Part shown: positions 7,220 to 13,392 of the stretch, one piece after another
Layout: the number at the start of each line of letters is the position of its first letter
Position numbering within the stretch: position 1 is the first letter of the stretch
NCBI GenBank assembly: GCA_016210175.1
Contig: JACQUQ010000128.1
Span: 1-39,190 of the forward strand
Direction of reading: 5' to 3'
Source: Chloroflexota bacterium
GTDB lineage: Bacteria; Chloroflexota; Dehalococcoidia; SHYD01; JACQUQ01
Length of the DNA stretch: 39,190 nt
Position numbers and translations under genes: made by a program
The notes under the pieces: generated by a model
What the model was told of the DNA's origin: nothing
Database searches by the model: none
Seen by the model: only the letters and a program-made list of their open reading frames with translations

Positions 7220-7501
7220 ATGACACTCCCCGGTGATGAGGTGCAATGGCGGACGCACGAGCTTCCGGGTTGGAGCGTTCAGCCCAACGCGCTCCACAAA
7301 GAGTACCACTTTCCCGACTTCACGGCGGCAATGGACTTCGTGAACCGGGTAGCCGGGTTAGCGGAGGCGGCCAACCACCACCCGGACATTACCATCAGGT
7401 GGAACCGGGTGACGCTCACGCTGACCAGCCACGACGCCGGCGGCGTGACCGAGCGGGACCTGAACCTGGCCTACCAGATCGAGGCGGCCGTGGCGGGGTA
7501 G
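7220..7501 (+). CDS. phhB: 4a-hydroxytetrahydrobiopterin dehydratase (pterin carbinolamine dehydratase)
   Basis: 93 residues, the full family length. The signature AEAANHHPDITIRWNRV carries the two active-site histidines and the Pro-Asp pair. It is followed by LTLTSHDAGGVTERDLNLA with the third histidine and the Gly-Gly-Val-Thr-x-x-Asp motif. The enzyme dehydrates 4a-hydroxytetrahydropterin during recycling of the pterin cofactor. No aromatic amino acid hydroxylase is seen in the window. AAAGGAGG lies 6-7 bases before the ATG. Confidence 0.92.
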   Translation: MTLPGDEVQWRTHELPGWSVQPNALHKEYHFPDFTAAMDFVNRVAGLAEAANHHPDITIRWNRVTLTLTSHDAGGVTERDLNLAYQIEAAVAG

Positions 7502-7506
7502 CCCCG

Positions 7507-8058
7507 GTGCGGGATGGACAGGCATTCGCGGCGGGCGGGGCCATCTCGGAGGCAGACCGGCTCATCCTGGAGGCGGCGACCGGAGCGCGGCAACTGACTG
7601 CGGGTGAGTTGCGCCAGGTCCTGGAGCACGTGGCGTGGGCGGGGTTCCATCCTGCCGAACTGGAACGGGCACGCACGACGGCTGCGGGCGGAATTTGGCA
7701 GGGCAGAGCGGTACGGCGGAATGACTTCTTGCCGCCGGATGTCGTCCATTACCTACGCCATGCCGTCAAGCGGCAGCAGTGGCCGCCGGGAACGACGCTT
7801 GAGGAGTACGTCGAGAGCCTCCGCGCTCTTGCCCATGACCCCGCCCGCGGCGTGGTGGTCAGCCGTTACCAGGACTTCGGCTGGCAGCTTGCGGTGGCGC
7901 GGCGGTCCGCCCTGCTCCGTGGACCAGCGGGCAGCGCGTGGGTTATGGTAGAATATCGGGTGAGGATCGGCCACTGGGTGACAGGCTACCAGTTTGAGGA
8001 AGACCCCGATTGGGCCGGGAGGGGGCGCAATGGCTTCGGGAACCAGCGCGCTGAATAG
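7507..8058 (+). CDS. Hypothetical protein, possible toxin-like C-terminal domain
   Basis: 183 residues from a GTG five bases after the phhB stop. The N-terminal half is helical with EADRLILEAATGAR and QLTAGELRQVLEHV. The C-terminal half is strand-rich, with VVSRYQDFGWQLAV and VEYRVRIGHWVTGYQ. The final strand pattern resembles the ends of small nuclease folds in secreted or TA toxins (BECR/RelE-like), but this is only an impression and no catalytic set is proven. It overlaps the next gene by 29 bases, which suggests a translationally coupled pair. Confidence 0.6.
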   Translation: MRDGQAFAAGGAISEADRLILEAATGARQLTAGELRQVLEHVAWAGFHPAELERARTTAAGGIWQGRAVRRNDFLPPDVVHYLRHAVKRQQWPPGTTLEEYVESLRALAHDPARGVVVSRYQDFGWQLAVARRSALLRGPAGSAWVMVEYRVRIGHWVTGYQFEEDPDWAGRGRNGFGNQRAE

Positions 8059-8350
8059 CCAGCAGATAGCCGCGATCTTGGACGATGTTGCCTTGGAACT
8101 TGAAGACATGCCCGAGGTAGCCGCGGAGTGGCCCACCTGGTCCGAGAACAGCCAGTGCAGCTACGCCTTGGACTGGGATAAGTTGATGCGTGAGCTGAAG
8201 CTCGTAGTTGAGGCTTACCGCTTTGGCCGGATGACCCCCGACCAGCAGGCCCAGTATCAGGAGCTTCTGGGGAAGCTCAAGGAGGCCCTGCCCCTCATTC
8301 GCAAGCTCAATCTCACCCATCCACCGGGAGACCTCTTCGCGGCGGCCTGA
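8030..8350 (+). CDS. Hypothetical protein, coupled to preceding gene
   Basis: 106 residues, predicted mainly alpha-helical and acidic at the N-terminal third. It contains DDVALELEDMPEVAAEWPTW and a long Leu-rich C-terminal helix after MTPDQQAQYQELL. No named family is recognised. The ATG at 8030 has GGGAGGGGG just upstream, within the end of the previous gene. The overlapping arrangement and small acidic nature fit an antitoxin or immunity partner, which is inference. Confidence 0.65.
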   Translation: MASGTSALNSQQIAAILDDVALELEDMPEVAAEWPTWSENSQCSYALDWDKLMRELKLVVEAYRFGRMTPDQQAQYQELLGKLKEALPLIRKLNLTHPPGDLFAAA

Positions 8351-8381
8351 TACCCAGTCCGCCTCTCCAAAGGATGAGACG

Positions 8382-9332
8382 ATGGCACGTCGGAACCGGC
8401 GCAAGCCACACAGCGAACTGCTGCCGCTGGAGCGCGTGCAGACGCCCGCAGCGCCGCCGGTTCCGCCCGGCCAGGCGCACCTCGCCCGGCAACTTCACGC
8501 CCTGGCCGATGCGGCCTCTGGCTACCTGCGCTACCATCCGGACCGCACGGTACGGCGCGCGGTCGCGCTGCTCGCGGCCGCCACCCTGGCCGCCAGCACC
8601 GCTTGCGGCCCTGCCGCCGAGACCATCGATCCCCAACCGGCCTACGTTCAGCGGGCCGCGCCCCAGGCCAACGCCGGTTTCCCTCCCCGGTCCGGCGACT
8701 ACGAGGTCCGGCCGGGCTCCCTCCAGATGGATACCGGCGGCACCTACTACATCTGGTGGTACGTCACGGGGCCGGGCGGCGCCGTCAATTTGGCCCGCGG
8801 CAGCAACGTCAAGCTGGTGGAGGATGATCGCACCTTCCTGCGGATGGAGGCGGACGGACAGCCGGTCCTGCACCTGAAGACCGAGGAGCCTATCGGCCTG
8901 GTGGCACCGGGGGAGGCGAGCCTCCCTCAGGCCACCCCGACCCCTGGGGCCAGCCAGTCGGTAGCCGGGGGCTTGGGCTACCACTCCGTCTGGTATCCCT
9001 TCTGGCTGAGCGGCGGCAATACGGTAATCATTGAGCGCGACCGGCCGGTAGACCGGGCCACCACCCGCACGCCCGGCTACTACGCGCCTCCCAGCGGGGA
9101 TATCGATCCGGGCGGCCAGGTACGGGGCGGCACCCGCACCGCAACGACGCCCAGCGGCCCTCCCCCCTTCCAGTTGAAGACCACCGCCGTCAGCGGCCGG
9201 GCCGGGGGCACCGGCGCCGGCACCGCTGCGACCGGCAAATCGGGGGGATCCACGTCCCGTATCGGCGCGCCCCGGAGCGGCGGGTTCAGCTCGGGGAAGG
9301 GCAGCGGTCTCTTCGGCGGATCGCTCGGTTAG
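8382..9332 (+). CDS. Lipoprotein-like protein with Gly/Ser/Thr-rich tail (YgiB/DUF1190-like role)
   Basis: 316 residues. A 58-residue basic and proline-rich N-terminus precedes a hydrophobic stretch (about 60-74) ending in a STAC box with Cys75, a weak lipobox. The exported part has aromatic clusters (YYIWWYVTG, YHSVWYPFW, YYAPPSGD). It ends in a low-complexity tail of Gly, Ser, Thr and Arg closing with GSGLFGGSLG. This layout recalls YgiB/YjfM (DUF1190), whose genes sit beside glutathionylspermidine-synthetase-like ATP-grasp genes, as here. I see no sequence match strong enough to call DUF1190. It is the first gene of a tight four-gene unit ending with the ATP-grasp enzyme. Confidence 0.65.
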   Translation: MARRNRRKPHSELLPLERVQTPAAPPVPPGQAHLARQLHALADAASGYLRYHPDRTVRRAVALLAAATLAASTACGPAAETIDPQPAYVQRAAPQANAGFPPRSGDYEVRPGSLQMDTGGTYYIWWYVTGPGGAVNLARGSNVKLVEDDRTFLRMEADGQPVLHLKTEEPIGLVAPGEASLPQATPTPGASQSVAGGLGYHSVWYPFWLSGGNTVIIERDRPVDRATTRTPGYYAPPSGDIDPGGQVRGGTRTATTPSGPPPFQLKTTAVSGRAGGTGAGTAATGKSGGSTSRIGAPRSGGFSSGKGSGLFGGSLG

Positions 9333-9352
9333 CGCGTCTCTCTGGGGCAGCC

Positions 9353-9583
9353 GTGAGCAAGGATGTTCCCGAGCAGCGGGCCACGCAGTCGGATGCCTCG
9401 TCCTCCGGGGCTGAGCCGACGCGCGTTGACCTGTCCGATGAGGAACTGGTAGCGCTGGTACAGCGTACCCCCGACCTGGACCCACACTCCAAACGCTACT
9501 GGATGACCGTGATCCCGCACCTGACTCCGGAGCACCGGCAGGCCCTGGCCGCTACTCTGCTCGGACGGCGCGCGGGGGACTGA
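9353..9583 (+). CDS. Small hypothetical protein in ATP-grasp unit
   Basis: 76 residues from a GTG start. The N-terminal 25 residues are Ser/Glu-rich and probably disordered. The remainder (LSDEELVALVQRTPDLDPHSK through LTPEHRQALAATLLG) forms two or three helices. No named family is recognised. It lies 20 bases after the lipoprotein-like gene and its stop abuts the GTG of the next gene, so it is part of the same unit. Confidence 0.6.
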   Translation: MSKDVPEQRATQSDASSSGAEPTRVDLSDEELVALVQRTPDLDPHSKRYWMTVIPHLTPEHRQALAATLLGRRAGD

Positions 9584-10345
9584 GTGGTGCGCTCCCCGCA
9601 GCCCCACCCGACGGGGTGCCCGGCCCTCAGTCCGCGGTCCTGCCTCCGCGCCTGGCGGCGTGCTGCCGGCCCCTGGGCGCCCTATGTTTGGCCGACCCCC
9701 CTGACTGCGCCCCGGCCTGCCGGCGCGCCGCGCGACGATGCAGCCGAGACCCTGGCAGCCGCCTGGGTGGAGGAGTTGCACGCCGCCCTGTCCCGCGATA
9801 CCGGCCCGGCCGGGGGGGCCTGGCGTGCGCGTGCAGCGCTGGCTATTGCCGACCTGCCGGCGCTGGTGGCGCTGGCCAGCGCACCGTGTCTGCTCCGGCA
9901 CGGCATCCGCCCGGTGGCCGTGCTCCGCCGCTGGCCCAGTCCCAACGGGCTGCTTCCGGCCGGTCCCCTGGTGGATGTCTATGCTCGCTATGCGGGCCAG
10001 CTTCGTCTCCGGGGCCGGCCACGGGGGGCGGTATTCCTGGTCGAGTCTGAGCGGCGCTTGGCCCTCCCGCCCGCGCGGTGGGAGCCCCCCGCACCACTCC
10101 GCACGCATCTCGATAACCGCTATACCCTGGACACGCAGGACCTGCCGGTACCGGCGCGCCTGCACGCGGGCGGCATCACGACGGTCCTGGCCGTGACGCC
10201 CCCGGAACCCGCGCTACCGGCCCCGGACCTGGCCGACTACTACCGCTCCCTGGCCGCTCACGGCATCACCGTCGCCATGCTGCCGCTGGAGGCCCTTGCC
10301 GGGGTGGTCACGCACCCAGAGGCACCGGAGGCACCTGCGCCGTGA
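9584..10345 (+). CDS. Hypothetical protein coupled to ATP-grasp gene
   Basis: 253 residues, starting with GTG codons at 9584/9587 immediately after the preceding stop. Composition is Ala/Leu/Pro/Arg-rich. It has a DDAAETLAAAWVEELHAAL helix, a SNGLL-like segment (SPNGLLPAGPLVDVYARY), an AVFLVESERRL strand and, near the end, TVAMLPLEALAG. I cannot assign a family. Its TGA overlaps the ATG of the ATP-grasp gene by one base, so the two products are made together. It may be an accessory or second substrate-binding protein for the ligase. Confidence 0.65.
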   Translation: MVRSPQPHPTGCPALSPRSCLRAWRRAAGPWAPYVWPTPLTAPRPAGAPRDDAAETLAAAWVEELHAALSRDTGPAGGAWRARAALAIADLPALVALASAPCLLRHGIRPVAVLRRWPSPNGLLPAGPLVDVYARYAGQLRLRGRPRGAVFLVESERRLALPPARWEPPAPLRTHLDNRYTLDTQDLPVPARLHAGGITTVLAVTPPEPALPAPDLADYYRSLAAHGITVAMLPLEALAGVVTHPEAPEAPAP

Positions 10346-11643
10346 TGACTCTCGCGGCCCGCGTCGCTCAGCACGACCGCGCGCTGGCTCGCGCCTGGCT
10401 GCGCCTCCTGGAGCAGGCGCCCTTCCAGGCGCGGCTGGTGGACTGCTACGTCTCGGGCGAGCCGTACCTCTCCCTCAACGCCCTCGTGCTCACGCCCACC
10501 GAAGCCGTAGAACTGGCGCGCCTGGCCGCGGTCTTCGCGCGCATCTTTGCCAAGGCCACGGCGGCCATCGCCGAGGACGCGGGGCTGGTGCAGGCGATGG
10601 GCTTCCCCTGGCCGTGCGTCACCCTCCTCCAGGACGAGCCGCCCCAGCCGGTGCTCCTGGGCCGCTTGGACTTCGGCCTGGACCGGGATGGGCGGTGGCA
10701 GCTCTTCGAGTTCAACTCGGACACTCCGTCGGGCATCCGGGAGGCCAGCGCCGCCGAGCGTCTCATTCACCGGAGCGTTGGCGCCGGGACCCGCCGCCTC
10801 ACCCGCGGGCTGGAGCGCCGGTTGGCCGTGGCAGTGGAGCGGCACCTGCGGGGCTTCGTGCAGCGCACCGGCCGCCGGGTCGAGAACGTGGGGGTGGTGA
10901 CGCAGGCCAGCTACCAGGAAGACCTGGCCCAGGCCGCCTTTCTCTGCGACCTCTTGGAAGCGTACTGGACCCGATACGGTATCCCCCGGCGGGCGGTGCT
11001 GGGCGACCTGGGGAACCTCTGGGCCGAGGACGGGGACCTCTGGCTCCTGGGCCAGCGCCTGGACGCCCTCTACCGGCTGTACCCCTACGAGGGGCTGTAC
11101 GGACACTCCCTATTTGCGCCCCTGTGCGAGGCCGTTGCCGAAGGACGGCTGTGTCTGCTCAACGGGCTGCGGGGGTTCCTCCCCCAGAGTAAAGCGGTGA
11201 TGGCCTGGATCTGGCAGGAGCGCACGAGCCGATGGTTCACGCCCCAGGAGCAGGCCGCCATCGCCGCCCACCTGCCGCCGACCTACCGCCTGGAGGATAC
11301 GCTTGGGGCGGCGCCCCGGTCGGGGTGGGTGGTCAAGGAGTTCTGGGGCCGGGAGGGGGAAGAGGTGTACCTGGGCGCGGAGATGAGTGATGAGGACTGG
11401 GAGCGCTGTCGCGCCTGGGGCACCTTTGTGGCGCAGCAGCGGGTCGCTACCCAGGAAGTAGTAGGGCTGCGGCTGGAGGGCGACCGGGCCGTGCCGGAGC
11501 CTGCCTGGGCCAGCGTGGGCGCCTTCGTGGTCGATGGCCGGTTTGCCGGGTGCTACAGCCGGGTGGGGAGCAGCGCCATCATCGACGCGCAGGCGAGCTT
11601 CCTGGCGACGTTGGCGGGCAAGGACGAGCGGTCAAGCCGGTAG
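10345..11643 (+). CDS. Glutathionylspermidine synthetase-type ATP-grasp ligase (YgiC/YjfC-like)
   Basis: 432 residues, the size of the single-domain YgiC/YjfC branch; the amidase domain of true glutathionylspermidine synthetase is absent. Key segments are LFEFNSDTPSG (about 127-137), equivalent to the N-x-D-T-P motif of the family, GWVVKEFWGREGEEV, with the nucleotide-binding Lys and the Arg-Glu-Gly loop, and a final VGAFVVDGRFAGCYSRVG, the metal/phosphate-binding end of the circularly permuted ATP-grasp. The enzyme should form an amide bond using ATP. Substrates are unknown; family proposals include peptide tagging of partner lipoproteins. The ATG at 10345 overlaps the previous stop; GTG at 10342 is an alternative. 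Confidence 0.85.
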   Translation: MTLAARVAQHDRALARAWLRLLEQAPFQARLVDCYVSGEPYLSLNALVLTPTEAVELARLAAVFARIFAKATAAIAEDAGLVQAMGFPWPCVTLLQDEPPQPVLLGRLDFGLDRDGRWQLFEFNSDTPSGIREASAAERLIHRSVGAGTRRLTRGLERRLAVAVERHLRGFVQRTGRRVENVGVVTQASYQEDLAQAAFLCDLLEAYWTRYGIPRRAVLGDLGNLWAEDGDLWLLGQRLDALYRLYPYEGLYGHSLFAPLCEAVAEGRLCLLNGLRGFLPQSKAVMAWIWQERTSRWFTPQEQAAIAAHLPPTYRLEDTLGAAPRSGWVVKEFWGREGEEVYLGAEMSDEDWERCRAWGTFVAQQRVATQEVVGLRLEGDRAVPEPAWASVGAFVVDGRFAGCYSRVGSSAIIDAQASFLATLAGKDERSSR

Positions 11644-11710
11644 CCCCTGGCTGCGAGCAGGAACGAGCGGTTGACCGGTTCCTGCGAGGGTGTGTGGCAA
11701 CCTCTCCCCC

Positions 11711-11820
11711 TAGTGCCCTGTCAATCCTCCGGTGATGGGTGCCACCCCGCCGCCCTGAAGGGCGGGCCCGCCGTTCACGGCGGCGGTCTCACCCATCAGT
11801 TCACGGCTGACAGCGCACTA
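11711..11820 (+). mobile_element. MITE, copy 1 (110 bp, TA ends)
   Basis: The ends TAGTGCCCTGTCA and TGACAGCGCACTA are inverted repeats matching at 12 of 13 positions. The inside holds two adjacent palindromes, CCGCCCTGAAGGGCGG and CCGCCGTTCACGGCGG. A second copy, inverted, is at 30644-30752 and is alignable along its whole length, so this is a non-autonomous transposable unit and not a chance hairpin. The TA at both ends suggests TA-target insertion as in IS630/Tc1-type elements, which is inference. No transposase is in the window. Confidence 0.85.
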
Positions 11821-11900
11821 GCCCCCACTCCGGTGCATGGGTTGTGCAAATTGACCTGGGAGGAAAACAGCGGAATAGTTGGTCATCATAGCTGAATATC

Positions 11901-11958
11901 GCTGCCCTGAAGGGCGGGCCGCGTCCCTTGCCAGCAATGGCCCGCCCTTCAGGGCAGC
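11901..11958. repeat. Perfect 20-bp inverted repeat (hairpin)
   Basis: The left arm GCTGCCCTGAAGGGCGGGCC (11901-11920) and its exact complement at 11939-11958 flank an 18-base loop. Each arm itself contains the CCCTGAAGGGCGGG core seen in the MITE 80 bases away, so it is probably a rearranged relative. Confidence 0.85.
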
Positions 11959-11968
11959 GGGAACCCTT

Positions 11969-11996
11969 CCCTGAGAGGTATTAAAGCCTCTCAGGG
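11969..11996. terminator. Hairpin, possible bidirectional terminator
   Basis: CCCTGAGAGG (11969-11978) pairs perfectly with CCTCTCAGGG (11987-11996) around the loop TATTAAAG. It sits between convergent genes. There is no good T-run on either side, so terminator function is tentative. Confidence 0.45.
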
Positions 11997-12092
11997 TCGA
12001 CTATGCTGCTCTTTACCTTCCTACCTAAGTTGCACTACCCGCGGTGCGGAGGGGAAGAGAGCCGGGGGGTGGGATCCAGCGCGCTACGGGCT

Positions 12093-12827
12093 TTATGCCC
12101 CGCCCTCCTGTTGCTGCGCCATGCTCGCCTGGAGCTTGTCCAGGTAGAACTGCATGCGGGCCTGGGGATCGGCCAGCTTCCGCAGGTCCTCCTCCAGTTG
12201 CCCCAGGCGGTCGCCGGGGAGGGCTACCAGGCACAGGTCGTCGGGGACCTGAGTATAGGCCCGCATTCCGGCGCAGCCCAGGGACATGGCCGGTTTCCCG
12301 TGGGTCATGGCGATGGGGAGCACACTACAGGCCGGCCGCGTGAACACGGCGCCCTGGGGGTTGTTGCGCCACATCACCGGCCCGGTCACCTCCTGGAGCA
12401 CCGCCACCTGGATGATGTTGGCCCACATGACCACCACATCGGGCGGGAGGGGGAACTGCCACAGAGGGCCATACACCACCCCAGCCGCCGGCTTGGTCAC
12501 GCGTGCGGTCTGCGCGACCTCGTCGGGGACGGCGGCCTCCTCCCCCTCGCAGTACTCGGCCATGAGGTCGAGCACTTCCTGCGCTTTCTCCCTGGGCAGC
12601 GGGAAGCCGGCGACCATCCCGCCGATAGCGCACCCCATGACGTGCTGCTCCGGGGAGGCGTAGAACAGCGCGGTCTCACCCCAGCGCCAGAGCGCGCAGA
12701 AGGAGGGAACGTCCTTCCCCGTGGCCGGTACCTCGGCAGGGCGCTCCGGTACAAAGGAGAGCGCGGCCGGGGGATAGAGGATCTGCAACTTCTCCAGCAA
12801 CAGTTCCGTCAGCTCGCGATAACCCAC
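12093..12827 (-). CDS. DUF169 family protein
   Basis: 244 residues. It fits the DUF169 family in length and layout. The N-terminal helix RELTELLLEKLQILYPPAALSF matches the family opening in which a Leu-rich helix precedes a Pro-x-Ala-Val-x-Phe strand. There follow FCALWRWGE with the conserved Cys region, a Cys-Ala-x-Gly-Gly turn in the middle, and PLPPDVVVMWAN, the family's Pro-Asp-Val-x-x-x-x-x-Asn-Pro-like segment. Biochemical role is unknown; homologues occur beside redox or C1 genes in several phyla. The ATG at 12827 has a GGGAGCG-like site upstream. The HMA gene lies 127 bases upstream on the same strand. Confidence 0.75.
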   Translation of the reverse strand: MGYRELTELLLEKLQILYPPAALSFVPERPAEVPATGKDVPSFCALWRWGETALFYASPEQHVMGCAIGGMVAGFPLPREKAQEVLDLMAEYCEGEEAAVPDEVAQTARVTKPAAGVVYGPLWQFPLPPDVVVMWANIIQVAVLQEVTGPVMWRNNPQGAVFTRPACSVLPIAMTHGKPAMSLGCAGMRAYTQVPDDLCLVALPGDRLGQLEEDLRKLADPQARMQFYLDKLQASMAQQQEGGA

Positions 12828-12954
12828 GGTCGTCGCTCCCTTCCTTTGGGGTGAGCGGAGTGCTGCCGGAATTGGTCGAAGCCTGCCTACGGCCCTGCCA
12901 CTCCCCGCACCGGGTGATGCCTACATCTGTCGCGGGTCCGCTACCCCGCTCCGG

Positions 12955-13224
12955 TCATGGATTGAAGGTGAGGAGATCGGTCGCTGCTTTGGAAGCGTCG
13001 GACGCATGGCCCATCGCCGCGTTCGCGCGCGCGATGGCCCGGCGGATGTCGTCGGCGGCCACCTGCTGCGGGTCGAAGGTCACGGTGACGGTCTTGGTGC
13101 GGAACTCAAAGGCCAGGTCCTGGATACCGGGCAGCTGGTGGACCTCACGGGTCACGTGTTCCACTCAGCCCTTTCAGAACGCTCCAGGAACGACCAGGGA
13201 GACCGTCTCATACTCGGTCGGCAT
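12955..13224 (-). CDS. HMA (CopZ-like) domain protein with two in-frame TGA codons at CxxC: candidate Sec-x-x-Sec selenoprotein
   Basis: 89 residues if the frame is read from the ATG at 13224, which has a very good ribosome-binding site (AAAGGAGAGG) five bases upstream. The product would read MPTEYETVSLVVPGAF-TGA-KG-TGA-VEHVTREV and continue as a typical heavy-metal-associated domain (LPGIQDLAFEF, KTVTVTFDPQQV, DDIRRAIARA). The TGAs are codons 17 (13174-13176) and 20 (13165-13167). In the family these two positions are the metal-binding cysteines of the CxxC motif. The rest of the frame is undamaged and codon use is normal. The gene ends with a third TGA that behaves as the real stop. Gene callers would report only the 69-residue piece from GTG 13164, which lacks the metal site. 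Selenocysteine insertion is the best reading; a double nonsense mutant is the alternative. Confidence 0.75.
13115..13145 (-). promoter_or_regulatory. Candidate SECIS-like hairpin downstream of second TGA
   Basis: On the minus strand AGGTCC (13145-13140) can pair with GGACCT (13120-13115) around a 19-base loop that can itself fold through ACC/GGT. It starts 19 bases after the second TGA of the HMA gene. Bacterial SECIS hairpins lie in the coding region shortly after the UGA, so the position is suitable. The pairing is short and I cannot test its stability. Confidence 0.3.
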
Positions 13225-13392
13225 GCCCGCCTCTCCTTTACCGTTGCTGGCACCGGGCGCCCGACCTGCGGCAGAAGCGCCACGCGAGGGACGCCCGGCT
13301 TGCCCCGTATTATAGGCGCCTGCTGCCGGAGCGTCCAGGGGGTGCGTCGGCGCGCTGCGACCAGGGAAAGGCTGGGAACGACCTGCGCGCGG

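Larger units (their letters stand above)
11644..12092. other. Repeat-rich intergenic region between convergent genes
   Basis: No gene is seen. It lies between the ends of a plus-strand unit and a minus-strand gene. It holds a 110-base MITE (11711-11820) and two strong hairpins (11901-11958 and 11969-11996), all described separately. The hairpins could act as transcription stops for both converging units. Confidence 0.7.

Noticed and set aside
8313-9485. 390-codon open frame antisense to the lipoprotein-like gene
   Set aside because: No recognisable domain, Arg/Gly/Ala-rich, and it overlaps two genes with good starts on the other strand.
12003-12854. 283-codon plus-strand frame opposite DUF169
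   Set aside because: No domain and the minus-strand DUF169 protein is recognisable.
12955-13164. Short HMA ORF starting at GTG 13164
   Set aside because: It lacks the metal site and has no ribosome-binding site; the strong site and ATG at 13224 show the true gene is longer and reads through two TGAs.
12955-13224. Genome-wide UGA reassignment as explanation of the two TGAs
   Set aside because: TGA ends many intact genes here (for example the dehydrogenase at 3285, the 76-residue protein at 9583 and the HMA gene itself).
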